Shown here in pieces: positions 45,275-57,216 of a stretch of DNA of 64,000 nucleotides (position 1 is its first letter; the number at the start of each line of letters is the position of its first letter). This DNA comes from Vandiemenella viatica. Lineage: Eukaryota > Arthropoda > Insecta > Orthoptera > Morabidae. The notes below the pieces were generated by a model. The model made no database searches. It was not told where the DNA came from and saw only the letters and a program-made list of their open reading frames with translations. The DNA is taken from assembly GCA_031002005.1 (NCBI GenBank), contig JARYHS010008074.1, positions 349,952,932 through 350,016,931 of the forward strand. Reading direction: 5' to 3'. A program made the position numbers and the translations under genes.

Positions 45275-45385
45275 AACGATCTATGACACCGAGAGAAACC
45301 ATTCTGTTTCACAAAGTGAATTGAATACACACTGTAAAATGTAGACTTGCCTCAGAAGAAGATCTCATAACTTTTTGTCACTATA
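45275..45385. repeat. Short repeat shared (inverted) with 17145-17240
   Basis: TTTCACAAAGTGAATTGAAT, TGTAAAATGTAGACTTGCC and AGATCTCATAACTTTTTGTC correspond, on the opposite strand, to the interior of the hAT-type element 16069-17523. It may be a fragment of that transposon family. No ends are visible here. Confidence 0.6.
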
Positions 45386-45399
45386 TGAACAGGAGACTT

Positions 45400-45740
45400 T
45401 GCCTATTTTTACAAGAATTGTTTTTGTGTGATAGTTATTATTGTAAAATTATCTTATTCCTTTCATTAAAGGCTATGGTCAGAGACATCGTAATTGTGTT
45501 TTTAGTGCGAAGCATGCTGCATCTAGTGGTTCCATCTGCGGTATTCCTAACCATACGTTCAAAATTTTATTTTATGTTCTGGCGTTATGTAACGTAGAAG
45601 CATAAGACATGCCAAACAACTAGCTTTCTAAGCTTTAATACGGTGAAAACTCCATCGAAATCTTCGCAGTATATTTCGAGTTTTACTGGCACAAATATAC
45701 CCGGTTTTCGTTTTACAGATAGATAGATAGATAGAAGAAG
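45400..45740 (+). repeat. Repeat R, copy 2, (GATA)n tail
   Basis: Truncated relative to copy 1. It starts near the CATTAAAGGCTATGGTCAGA block and runs through ATCTAGTGGTTCCATCTGCG and TTAATACGGTGAAAACTCCA to GTTTTACAGATA and a GATA run at 45717-45735. The apparent 70-codon frame here is unsupported. Confidence 0.78.
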
Positions 45741-46149
45741 ATTAATTAATAATATAAATTTTTGGTGCGGAAGCTGTTAACCATAAATGTTGATTGTAGT
45801 AAAGCTTCCAGAGATGGCCAAGAACGTGACGAGAATGAATCGCAGTCTGGACTTTCGGAAGTAATTACAGCCAAAATAATGTTTTCGTCTAGCAGTGCAT
45901 TAGTTACCGAAAAAAATGGTGCCGGTGCACTGAAAAGGAGAGAGACTGTACCGGTATTGAAAAATACGTAATTTATTTGTTTTAAGTTACTTCCTAAATC
46001 AATTTCAATTTAATACTATTATTATTGATTTTTTTTAATTGCGATGGAGCTAACGCGCTGATGGCACTTCCCTAGTCATCTAATTACCACTTTTCATATT
46101 TTAAAAAAATATATATTTTATAATTGGAGTGTTAAATCCCCCCCCCCTA
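45741..46149. other. Unassigned DNA with C run
   Basis: No gene. A C run lies at about 46138-46148, just beyond the 3' end of the minus-strand LINE. Confidence 0.5.
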
Positions 46150-46178
46150 ATTTACTTTTCCGATTTACAAATTTTAAT

Positions 46179-47760
46179 TTAAAATTCCTTAAGCGTTTTT
46201 GGTAAATCATTCATCACTTCACTTGGTAATTTATTCCAATCCTTGAAATCCTTACCAACAAAAGAAAATTTTCCCACTCCCTTATGCATGAAATCGAGCG
46301 CCAGCTTTCTGTCATGGTCACCTTTTCCCTTCCATGCACTATTCCTAATTCTTTTACCAATATCCCTCCAAGCCTTATCACCAACATATGCCCTATACAT
46401 TCCCAGCACTCTCTTCACTTTACCCCTTTCCTCCAATGACTCCCAATCCAGCTCCTTTATCATAACAGTTACTGACTGGGTCCTGCGATAATTTGCACAA
46501 ACAAATCTAGCTGCTCTTCTTTGCGCACCCTCCAACTCCTGTATTTGATGACCAAAATATGGCTCCCAAACTACACCACCATATTCAACCAATGGTCTGA
46601 CCAAAGTTTTGTAACCCAACTCCCTAACTTCTCTGGTACATCCTCTCATCACCATCTCCAGTAAATGAAAAATTTTGTAACATTTTCCTACCACCTGCCC
46701 AATGTGCTCTGCCCAGTTGAGTGTATTATCAAATGTTATGCCAAGATATATACACTTCAAAGCTTCAACAAGTTATTCTGACTCCACCCTATAATCATAA
46801 TTAACGTTTAATTTTTTTAACTCTGTACCTAATAACCTGACTCTTCTTGGCATTTATCTTCATTCCATGCTTACCCAACCATTTAGATATTCTATCCAGG
46901 TCACCCTGCAGCTGTTCACAGTATTCATCTTCAAAATACCTAAATTCCCATCGTAACCCATAAACACAGTCATTCATATTGAATAATGAACAGCAAAAGT
47001 CCCAATACACTACCCTGTGGCACTCCCATATTTACTTCCACCTCTTTTGATAATGTATTTCCTACTTTAATAGTTTGCTTTCTCGCTTTGAAAAATTCCT
47101 CTACTCAGCAAGTAACTTTTTCATCCAACCTAATGGATTTCAGTTTATTTAAAAAATTTAAGGCTCACTCTGTCAAATGCCTTAGAAAGATCTAGTGCTA
47201 CACTATCAATGTGGCCTCCCTTGTCCATTTCATCAGAAATGTCGTGCATCTAGCCCACCATCTGAGATTCACATGAGTATCATTACCTACAGCCATGTTG
47301 TCAATCTGCACACCAGTTTCTTTCCTCATAGACATTTCTGATATAGTTGCATATCAATCTCTCCATCATTTTGCCTATCATTGATTTGAAAGTATTTAGC
47401 CTGTGATTTTCAACCCTATTTGTAACCCCTCCTTTATGAACTGGTACTGCTATCGCTCTTTTCCAATCCTCTGGTAAGCGGAAGACTCCAGACTCATTTA
47501 AAATAATATTTCAAGGTAAGGTACAATATATTATCCCACAATGTTTAACACCAGTCTCTTTACGTTTTTTTAGCTTTCTAAGTTCCTTCATAATTTCCTG
47601 AGAATTTATTTCAAATTTTGTAGTTTCCTTAATTATACTTTTAGGGAGACTCTCCTCTTATTTAATTCCACCCGTCACATGATGATAGTACCAAGTGGTC
47701 TCATTAAACCAGTCACTCAATATCTCTGCCATTTTATAATCCTCAGTCACTTCAACACAG
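46179..47760 (-). pseudogene. Reverse transcriptase of CR1/Jockey-like LINE
   Basis: From 47760 leftward: VTEDYKMAEILSDWF at the insertion junction, NHRLNTFKSMIGKMMERLIC near 47335-47395, then VALDLSKAFDRV near 47165-47200 (block A, both Asp present). At 47010-46801 the expected FADD site reads FEDE within a short deletion, so the active site is lost. Then RISKWLGKHGMKINAKKSQV follows. The last frame (46760-46179, 193 codons open) carries YLGITFDNTLNWAEHIGQVV, RPLVEYGGVVWEPY, GAQRRAARFVCANYRRTQSV and DWNKLPSEVMNDLPKTLKEF, the usual C-terminal region. Non-functional. Confidence 0.85.
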
Positions 47761-48640
47761 CCAGATATATGTATAAACTATAAAAACAACACAATCTTAG
47801 AAACAGAGAGTATAAAATTTCTTGGTATTAAAATAGATCAGAAACTCTGTTGGCATGATCATATCACTACACTACTGACAAAGTTAAGTAGTGCCACCTT
47901 CGCAATACGAACACTTTCTCTAACAGCAGATCTAGAATTAATGAAACAGGTGTACTCCTCATATTTTCATTCAGTAATGTCATATGGCATAATTTTTTGG
48001 GGAAACTCTTCACAAAGTAAAAAAAGTTTTCATAGCACAGAAAAGAGCTATTAGGTTTCTGTGTAGGGTAAAACCAAGAACTTCTTGCAGACAACTCTTT
48101 AAGAAACTCAATATTCTTACAATGTGTTCTCAGTATATATATTCTCTCATGAGCTTTGTCATAGAAAATTTTAACCTGTTTACACCTAATTCACAGGTAC
48201 ACAGTTTCAATACAAGAAACAGAAATAACTTGCATAAAACACAAACATCTCTGTCATTAGTACAAAGAGGAGTTAATTATTCTGGGATACATCTGTTTAA
48301 TAAACTACCTAATCGTATAAAACAGCTTTCAGATAATAAAGATGTATTCAAACAAAAACTTAGAGATTATCTTATTGGCAACTCCTTCTACTCCATTCAA
48401 GAATTTGAAGAAAATAATTAATTGTACTCATCATGACATTTGCAAAACTCAGTTGCAAAAATGTATGTTTCTTATTATTTCTTGTATTTGTAAAATATGT
48501 ATGTATATATATTTACTATGATATGACTCATATTATGTGTATATGTATCAACAATGACATGTTTCACATCCCAGAGGTACTTCCTCAGCAGGGATCCATG
48601 GAACAAGATTGATAAATAAATAAATAAAATAAATAAACAC
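47756..48640 (+). mobile_element. 5'-truncated LINE inserted in the minus-strand LINE
   Basis: Plus-strand insertion 47761-48635 with a 5-bp duplication AACAC (47756-47760 and 48636-48640). It ends in an AAATA-type tail (48611-48635) after CATCCCAGAGGTACTTCCTC and GGATCCATGGAACAAGATTG, a 3' UTR style common in insect CR1-like LINEs. It begins within the RT gene, so it is 5'-truncated. It is of a different family from its host LINE. Confidence 0.9.
47785..48421 (+). pseudogene. LINE RT C-terminal region, embedded copy
   Basis: The first frame reads ESIKFLGIKIDQKLCWHDHI, LTADLELMKQVYSSYF and MSYGIIFWGNSSQSKK. A one-base frameshift near 48025 leads into the second frame: AQKRAIRFLCRVKPRTSCRQ, NILTMCSQYIYSLMSFVIEN, NTRNRNNLHKTQTSLSLVQR, GVNYSGIHLFNKLPNRIKQL and a TAA stop at 48419-48421. 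This is the region after the RT catalytic core together with the natural C-terminus. Only one frameshift is seen over about 210 codons, so this copy is young compared with the LINE it interrupts. No catalytic core, so it was never active. Confidence 0.87.
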
Positions 48641-49099
48641 CGTTTTTATCTACAATAGTCTGAATGCCTTTCCTTCCCCTCATTTTTCTAATATAGCCAT
48701 AGAAATTTCTAGATGCATCGTTCAGTAGTCCTCCAATAATATTTCAACCCATTCTTTGTTTCTCTCTTTCGTCCTATTAACCGCTTGTTCAGTTATTTTA
48801 GGTATTCTCTACTGCCTTCCTGTCTCTTACCTCTGTTGTGTTTCCCGTCTTACTAGCCTCTTTAACCTTCTCACCTCCCTATCGTAGTATGTAGGTTCTG
48901 TACTTCTCTTCATTTTTTGCTTTGGAATAAACATTTCCTCACCCCTTTTTATTATCTCCTTAATCTCCTTCCATTTCGCTTCCACTGTACTTGTGCCATC
49001 CTTCCATTTGCTGTACGTTTCCCTGAAATATCTCTTCATTTCTAAAGTCTGTGCCTTTTTATAATTATACCTCTTTCCCCCTTCTATTTTGGTCACTGG

Positions 49100-49745
49100 T
49101 TTACAGAATCCTCAAATATCCATTAATACTGCACTGTGATCACTCATTCCTTCAATTACTTGACACCCTACAAGATTTTCTTCAGGCTTTATTAGAAAGA
49201 TATCCAACATGTTTGGTCCCCTCGTATTTTGCTCTACCACTTGTGTGAAACCTCCTTCCCTTACTTAGGTATTTTGCAAATCTCTGTTCCCGTGTGTTAT
49301 TTATCTTATTTCCTACCCAGTTGATACCTGATAAATTTAAATCCCCTCCAATAATAACCATTCTATGCTCACCTCTGAACTGTGAATTTAGTTTTTCTCC
49401 GAGAATCTCATCACCATCATTCATTCTTCCATTACGGTGAGCAGCCAATACCCCGATTTTTTCTTTTTTATCACCTCAAAAATCAACCCCTAGCAACTAA
49501 TGGTCATGATCCATGAACACTAGAGAACTACAGTAATCTTTGTTATCGAGTATGAATACCCCTCCACGAACTGTTCCTCTGTCTCTGCGGTAGAATATGT
49601 AATCTTCAGGGAAAACTTCATTGTCTAACACTCCTGCTTTTAACCAAGACTCTACCCCTATAATCACTTGTGGTTCATGTATCTCTATTAAGTTTGCAAA
49701 TTTAGAATTTCTCTATCGTGTGGCTATTTGCTTCCTCCATTGTTC
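49100..49745 (-). pseudogene. Endonuclease of CR1/Jockey-like LINE
   Basis: Read leftward from about 49740, the translation shows PQVIIGVESWLKAGVLDNEV (catalytic E region), YIFYRRDRGTVRGGVFILDN and then a frame break. A frame from 49448 follows with MVIIGGDLNLSGINWVGNKI (GDxN motif). After another small disruption come GFTQVVEQNTRGPNMLDIFL and VIEGMSDHSAVL (SDH motif near 49140). This is an APE-type endonuclease that nicks the insertion target. All four signature regions are visible, but at least two frameshifts separate them. Downstream, the frame 49096-48827 is a charged linker (KRYFRETYSKWKDG) leading toward the RT. Confidence 0.82.
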
Positions 49746-49860
49746 AGATGAACTGGGAGACAGTTGGTCCTTTAGTAGCGGCTGCAAATCCGCAACTGGT
49801 TGCTAGTAATTAGCGATTTCTGTGTTTGCTGTTAGACACGTCTGTCGGAAGCGGTCTGGA

Positions 49861-51419
49861 CCGTTACAGCTTAGTTGTCACCGTGGTACAAACGACATCG
49901 CACTTTGCTTTGCAAAAGCCTTTCTCAAAAAAAATAACGACAGCTACTGTTTAATGTTATGTGGGTGCTAACGTAATTTTCTTTCCCTTTCCTTATTAAA
50001 ATTAATTTAAGTCACCATTGTAAATACTCTAGCCTGTGGACGAACCTAAAATATAAAGTAAAACACCAATTCTGGTTAAAAAATTACCGCATTTACCCAC
50101 TAGTTAAAACATCTTCATCGGATGAATCTACATTGTTAATACAGCAGTCTGATTCACTTAGATTGCGGATTTGTCTTTTGATGTTGAATCTGGTGTTCCG
50201 TAATTTTCTTCAATACGTCTTACAAGCATTTCGCCGTACGTATATGTGGATGGCTTGGGCGTTTTCATATTGTGGTTCCCGGTATTACATATATGATCTG
50301 AGCACCGTCAGCAGGTGTTCTCATCGTCCAGTAAATAACTAGGAACAGTCATGTCGTCCGCGTATATATGGCCTGTTACTTACACCGACAAATGGGCAGA
50401 GGTAGATAGATGTATTTCGTTTGCATAATATCATTAAGGTCCTGGTGCGTCAGGGCCGTGTGGAGTTTTTCAGTTCTATCTTTTAATCGATCATCTTTTT
50501 TCTTTTAATGTTTTGTGATTTTGCCTTTTGATTTAGCTGTGCACAGTGTTATGACCTGCCAAAAATCATTTTGTTCTGTCATCGTTGGTTGTTTGCGATA
50601 TACCCGATAGCGTTTACTGGTTGGATTCTCTACCGAAAATTATTACTGGATACAAAGTTTTGTCGACCTGGCTTTTATGATATCTTTCATTATTTTTTAT
50701 TTCTAAGTAGTGACGATTTCGGGTGTCCTGCATGGATCGGAAGGGATCAGTTAACTCGCGTTAGAAAAATAAGTTTGAACCTGAGCGTAGTTCTTTCGTC
50801 ATCCTACATAATTTAGGGTCAAATAGCATATTCCATGACTTGTTTAAAGAGTAACGTTGTTCTACTTAATGAGGCGTAGTGTTTAAATAGAAGAGCAGTT
50901 GCTACGCTACGTCCTTTTCCCTTTAAATGAGTCCAGTTCTTCTTTTTTTTCCAATTTTAAACAGAACCATTTAACGAAGTGACGTTGCGCAGTCATTATG
51001 CGCCATATCGAAAGATTACTGCTTCCACAGCTTTATCATCTATTCCAGGATTTGCTTGAGATCAGGTAGAGGTATATCGTATTTCAAGTATTTTTTTCTA
51101 AGGCCGCTGTCGTACTGGATGCGTACTCTCGCGATTTGGTGATTTTCAACTGAATTTAACAAACACTACAAAACCGATTTCTACGGTCACAGTTCAGTGG
51201 AGTCAGTCGTACATAATCATGTGTTTACGCACGAGAAGACTCTGGAAGCAGGTTTGTTTGGTTTTTCTACGTAGTCATAGGAGTGAAGTTAATTTCTCCA
51301 TTTTGTGATAAGAAACCTTGGGATCAGACCTCAAAAGACTAGTATAAGTGATATACGATGTCTTAAGTAAATTCTTGTTCAATATCCTTCTTTTCAATTT
51401 TGTAGTGCTATAATTCACT
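49861..51419. other. Unassigned DNA
   Basis: About 1.55 kb upstream of the LINE 5' end, with no gene or repeat recognised. The first part may still be LINE leader. Frames are at most about 81 codons (50571-50816, +). Confidence 0.45.
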
Positions 51420-51639
51420 ATTTGTTAACTTTTATTTTGCTTATGGCTTTACGCCTCGTTGACGTCGAGATAATTAGAGGTGGGAAAGGTCTGGGGACAA
51501 GAAACGGGAAGGAATTCGGCAATGGCCTTTTGAAGGAAATATCCCCGCATTCGCCTGGAGTGATTTGGGGAATCCATGGAAAACCCAAATCTGATGCCCG
51601 GACGAGGATTCGAACTGTCTTCCTCCCGAATTTGTTAAC
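51420..51639 (-). repeat. 5'-truncated SINE-A with 10-bp target duplication
   Basis: Direct repeats ATTTGTTAAC at 51420-51429 and 51630-51639 enclose a minus-strand SINE-A (51430-51629) that lacks the first part of its tRNA-like head. The B-box antisense GGATTCGAACTG is present, as is the tail (antisense GGCTTTACGCCTCGTTGACG). The clean truncation with duplication fits target-primed reverse transcription. Confidence 0.9.
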
Positions 51640-54600
51640 GTGAATTGTTAACATTAAATAACTTGAACAAAAAGTTGATTCCATTAAGCCAATAATTTCC
51701 TCACTGTCTCTTAAGTGTTATAAATTATTACTTTATTATCTACTGTATAATTTCCTAAGTTCACTCACTCACCCACCTCGACAGCTATTGGCTGGAGAAA
51801 GGTGTCACGTGCCAGCCTTCGCTCGCAAATTGACAGCCACCAGAGATATCTTTAGAAGCTGTTCGAGATAATGTCCACAATTTAATAGCTAAGCGACTGC
51901 TACCAAATTAATTGCCATTATATATTCATTAAGTTTGCTTTTCGTAGCATTTCATAGTTAAAAAAAATTCTATAAATTTAACGGCTGAAAAAAACGCGGA
52001 TCTGCTTCTCAGTTACATGTTGCAAATGAAAGCAACATAAAAAACTTTCAAAAAATAAATTATTAACGGTCTCTGCTGTAACCACGAATACCAATTGTCA
52101 TCCTGGACTAAAACTTGCACTAATGTTGCTGCTTAATCAAAGTTTATACGTTACAATTTATTTGCTTCTTACGTATTTTTTGTGACCTCTTTCATCAATG
52201 GTATTTGTTCATGTTCGCTTTGAAGTGGACATCAGATCAAATATGTTACCGAATTGAGTATTGTGGCAATTCATTTCTTCGGAATTGCTCAACTATTTAA
52301 TAATATGGAAAGTGTATTAAGTTATCCAGCCGTTACAGACACTATGGCCATAGATTGCATTATGAGTGTTTGCCCAGCCTCAATAAAAAAACAACGTGAT
52401 GCTTTCGAAGCAAACAGAATTTTTATAAACTTTGCAAAGTGAACATTAAGCATTAAATACTAGTCAGTTTGTATTCAGCAAGTTAGAATTGACGACCTTT
52501 GAAACTGTCCGTGTTTAATACCTACGTCTATTAATACTTCTGAGTTATTCAAGCTCAAGAGATTTTATTCACCCTAAGGGTTGGTTCGTATTTGGTCAGA
52601 TCGGATCAACCTTTCACAATCTTTGTCCCTAAAAACTGGAACTATTCTAGACCCGTGACGATACGCAAAAAACGGTCACGCGCTTACACTACTATTGAAT
52701 AAGCCAGCTATTCTACACATATTAATTTTTAAGTGTTTTACTGGTTGAAAATGTATCAATATGAAGAATATTGGTTGACTTACCATAATGCAACTGCTAA
52801 TTTCTCCGTTTGTAGAATGCAATTCCAGGAGTTACTTTGTTTCTTAATGTTCGAACCGATACTGGGTCAATATAGTCGAACGTTTCTATCCGCATTGTGA
52901 AGTACCCAAAGAATTTTTGGCTGTCTTTGTTTAAGGCATGGAAAAGTAACGCCAATTTTCCTTGAGTTCATTAGCAGAATTGATATCACTAACCAAAAAT
53001 TGTTTTCCAGTAAGAATAGTGTTGTTCTTTTGAATGGACAAGTAATTGCGATTCACTCCGTCGAGTGCACGCGGCATCCACTATGACCGTGGCCTAAACC
53101 AAATAATGTCAGTAAAGAGAACGCAGCCTGCTTTGCGCTGTTTTTCAAGAAGGCGATCTCTTCTGTGTCAGCGGTAATGTTTTTGGACCTGCCGTGTGTC
53201 TTTTAGCTTGTATAGAAGCCTGACAGGAAGATGTCTCTTGTACTAAGCTTGAGTTGGTAATCACCCATAACGATCATTTGCTGTAATTACCTGTGGAAAT
53301 ACGGTAATAAAGCTTGACATTATCTAGCCTTTTATTGGACATTCGGGCCGTCCTCTAATGTCTTCGTATATGCAATTTTGTACAGGTAGAAGCCATGTAT
53401 GTTTCTGCGTCAAAAAAAAATCTGTAATATTTATTGGAACAACAATTTAAAGCAAAAAATAACTTTGAGATACACTAATGATTTCACTTTCGCTGGGGAC
53501 TTCCAGTATAAGGCATACAATGGACGTTGATAACGTTTGGCTACGGAAAATTATGAGTCATCCTCTTCTTTTATCTCCAGCGTATTTCCATTTAATGTTG
53601 CCTAGAAATTTGAATCGCTAGATCTAAGTCGGTTGTTGTGTGGATGCATAGTTGTTTCAAGTCGTAAAGATGGATGAAATTTTAAAGTCTTGTTGATCAG
53701 AGGTTGACGTTGGGTTATGAACAGCTAAAATATCATTATATTCGCTTCAGAAATGGGATAATGAGTTTGGCGTTGAGTCAGCTAGCAAGTTCTATCTAGG
53801 AGGAGAACCTTTTGTTCCTTTCGACGCGTAGGAGACGAGAATTTGTCACGCTACGTTGGAACGTTTGTTTCAGAGAAACTCTATTTACTTGTATTTACTC
53901 GTATTTTCGTTGCTAATTGCTTAGCGCTTATCGGATACGATTCTAACGCTGATTTTCACTTTTCCTAATGCAAGTGAAAAGCACTATTGATTTCACTAAT
54001 TTATAGTTAAGTTGACGTGCTTACTTCTATTTTTATTTGAAAAGAGAACAATGTACCTGGAACATGTAAAGAGACATGTTTTGTTCTATTAATAATAAGA
54101 GGCTTTGTTTTAAAAAAATGTCTCATCTTCCTATCTGGTTGACCAGTTATTGATGTCTTGCAAGGCACAGCCCATGAACGTGTACCATGGAGCGTATGAA
54201 TTATCTTCTGCGGCATACTCTATATAAAGTATGCATGGTTGTTTTGTCTCTGTGTTTTGGGAAACAGACTTTTCTCAAGAACTGGAGATTACACCATTAA
54301 CACTGATATTGTGGATGTAGGCTATATGTTATTTAGAAAGCGGATTAGCAAATCTAATTTTAAAAAGACAGCGTAAATACTTATACTTCCTCATTGAAAC
54401 TTGTTACCATTGTTTTTTTTTTTTTTTTTGTTTTTTTTTTCCGATGGAGTGATCTCGACGAGAACAATAACGAGAACTCTTGATCACAGTGCAGTACTAC
54501 TGAAAACAGACTGACAATTGCTTGTGTGTTTGTTCATAATTAATTCGCAATTAGAATACCGTAAGAAATCAAATCTGTAAAGAAACGCGATCTCAGTTGC

Positions 54601-55501
54601 TTGTTTTGACTTTGGAGTTAAAGAAGTTTTCTTTCCAACATTTAAGTGATTCAGCCTCTTGGTGAGAGCTACGTGTTATTGATAATTATTTCGTGTGACA
54701 TTAAAATCTATTGACAGAGTTTCTTACCGGCTGTGCAATCCGCTTCTGTCGTGGCATCCTAAGTTAAAGGGAATTACAGGTTATCGCTGAATCCGATTCA
54801 CGAATCGTCGCATATTATTTCAAATTAACAAATAAAGTTTTGCCAGGCATCAAGGGAAGTCTTAAGACCGACTGAAATGCCGGCCGAGACCGGGAACCCC
54901 CTTGACCAAGCAATGTGCTTTAAGCATGTCATCGATAGTTACCATCATCGTCATGAGCTACACCAACCAAGGCCCTTGGGGCTCACTGACCGCAAATTCT
55001 TTCGCATTCAAAGTCTCCGCAGCAAACTGTAAGTTCATTTCTCTGAATAGCACGACGCCGATAGTACTCTGAAATCACATTTCGAACGCGAGTAGTAACT
55101 TACCTAATTTGTGAAACTCTTATTTCAATTCCTCAGCTTTTAAAAGTCACATCAAAATAAAACACACCTTAGTCTATTCATGGGACCACGGGATTATTAA
55201 TAAAAAATCAATCAAACTCAAACTTTTTTTGCGTGAACTGCGTTCAACTTCTTAGCTACTTGGCGTCACGTCAATATGAAATGTACCGTATTTAAACCCG
55301 CGGTACCATGGGCTGTCCTACGAACTCCAATCAAAATCCGAACAGTAGTTTTGGCGTGAAGCACTTTCAGCAAAAAATTACCTTAAATTTACCATCTTTA
55401 CGACCCCACATACAAAATGAAACGTACCTTATTTCATCCGCTGGACCATTCATTGAAATACCATTAAAAACCGATACTATATTTTACCCAGCGTAGTAGG
55501 A
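51640..55501. other. Longest unassigned stretch, 3.9 kb
   Basis: No gene, tRNA-like head, LINE or inverted-end element recognised. Contains T tracts at 54413-54429 and 54431-54440. Frames are at most about 69 codons. Exons of a host gene could be hidden here, but none can be supported. Confidence 0.45.
54413..54440. repeat. Poly-T tract
   Basis: Seventeen T, one G, then ten T. Possibly the A-tail of a minus-strand retroposon; none was recognised to the left. Confidence 0.9.
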
Positions 55502-55753
55502 GCGATCATCTATCTATCTCCTATTTCTCTATATCTATAAAACGAAATCCGGATAAGTTTGTACAACAAAAACTCGGTAACTACTGAGCAGATTTCTATG
55601 GCGTTTTCACCGTTTGAAAGCTTAGAATCTCAATTGATCTGTTTGGTATGCCTTATGTTTCAACGTTACATAACGCCGGAGCATTAGATATAATTCTGAA
55701 GGTATGGTGAGTAATACCAAAGATGGAACCACTAGATGTTGCATACTCTGTAC

Positions 55754-57216
55754 CATGGAGGAAGGAATATATGGAGACGAAATAACGCTAAAGCCGTGAA
55801 ACCTCATCAAAAAACTGCTCTCCTACTGCGCATGCCTGGCGGCCATAGGGATCCCACCAAAACAATGGGCTGTTTGCACTGTGTCAGCTGCTGAGAATAT
55901 TTCATTTTCTAATATTCTAAAGTTTCTATAATACCAAGTTGTGTTGCATATGGTTGCACAAACAGACAAGATAGGAAACAACCTGGAATAGCGTTTCATA
56001 AGTAAGTCACATTGCAGTTATCGTTCTTGAAGTATCTGATAGGTAACTGGAACATTAGGACCTATCGTTATAAATTTATTCATTGCTCTCAATAGGATCA
56101 TATCGTTCTCAAATTTTTGATGGTGTAGTGTAGACAATTAGCATATGTTACTAATTTGCACCTGAAAGCTAGCCTTATTGTAGAGAAGTGTCGAAAATTT
56201 AATTTAAGTGGGTCAAGTTTACATCGCGACACAGTGAATATGGTATTCTGCAGGCTTTACTCAAGTTTCAGTTTACACTGAAAGTGTATTATGAAATTAA
56301 TTGTGATAATTTGTGCTGTGCGAACTACTAAACGTGATTAAATAAACGTTGTTGCCCGAAATGTAGTTTGCTATATATTTCATGTGTTTTAGGTGTATCT
56401 ACATAGTTTGATTTTTTAGCGGCAATATTAATGAAAATGTTGGTAGGTTGAAACACGGTGTGTACCAGAAGAGAACAAACAATTTATTTATTATTAGTTG
56501 TTAGCTTCTGACTTATGAATGCACTGATTTTGCTAGCAAAATTATATAGGCCACTAACAGCACAATATCTTCTAGGTAAGCTCAGAAACTATGAGGTCTT
56601 TTGAAGTGATCATTTTTTTAAAAAGTTTTAAATGTTGACTTAGGCTATTTTTAAAATTTCAGATTTTGGTGACGATTTTATTCTGGTCCAGGCCGCGTTT
56701 CCTCCTAACCAAAAGAATTAGTGAAAAAATAAAACACCCAATCTGCAGCAAAATTATCTTTTGATCCAGTCTGCATCATAACCGGCAGTTCTAACAACCT
56801 CACTTTTGAGACAGTATATCTCGCGAACTAAGCGAGATATCGATAAATTTTATGTTTGTTTTCGATTTGTATCTTCGTGTTACATATGAATCTATCATCA
56901 AATTTGATGAAATTTCTTCTGAATTTCAACCAGAAACTCCACTCTTTTGAGACAGTATATCTCGAGAATTAAGCACGATATCAAAAAAAATTTATTCTTC
57001 ATTTTTGATGTGTCTCGTCGAGTTATATAATAATCCATCATCAAATTACGGTGCCACGGTTTGTCTTATGATTCCCTTTAGGTTTTTGTGCCTATTCCCC
57101 GTGTTTCTACGACCAAGCAATATTGCGGCCTCCCCACCCCACTTCTCTCTACCCGGTTTCACTCCAGTACGCGGTGCAGGTTCCTTGCGTCGTCTCCAAA
57201 TATTCCTTCCTCCATG
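55754..57216 (+). mobile_element. P-like DNA transposon remnant, copy B
   Basis: A 1.46-kb element with left end CATGGAGGAAGGAATATATG and an inverted right end beginning CATGGAGGAAGGAATATTTG. Flanking octamers are CTCTGTAC (55746-55753) and CTCTGCAC (57217-57224), 7 of 8. It is diverged from copies A and C throughout but retains the same order of features, including the THAP exon and the 3' tandem units (near 56810-57050). It is inserted in repeat R. Confidence 0.87.
55931..56001 (+). pseudogene. THAP-type zinc-finger first exon, P-like copy B
   Basis: The frame reads IPSCVAYGCTNRQDRKQPGI, then AFHK, ending at a GTAAGT donor at 56002. It is open and aligns residue for residue with copy A. 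There are three substitutions in this stretch (E/D, E/Q and S/A), while flanking noncoding DNA is far more diverged. C-x4-C zinc ligands are present. The start position reads ATA. This frame conservation suggests selection on the exon before or during spread, although the short length limits the argument. Confidence 0.72.

Larger units (their letters stand above)
46150..49860 (-). mobile_element. CR1/Jockey-like LINE (family L-C), interrupted
   Basis: A minus-strand non-LTR retrotransposon: endonuclease at about 49740-49100, linker to 48641, RT from 47760 to 46179. A younger plus-strand LINE occupies 47761-48635. Outside that insertion it is decayed by stops and small deletions, though one 193-codon stretch is open. 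Related fragments occur at 38320, 39690 and 57957. The clade call (CR1/Jockey group) is by overall motif style. Confidence 0.82.
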
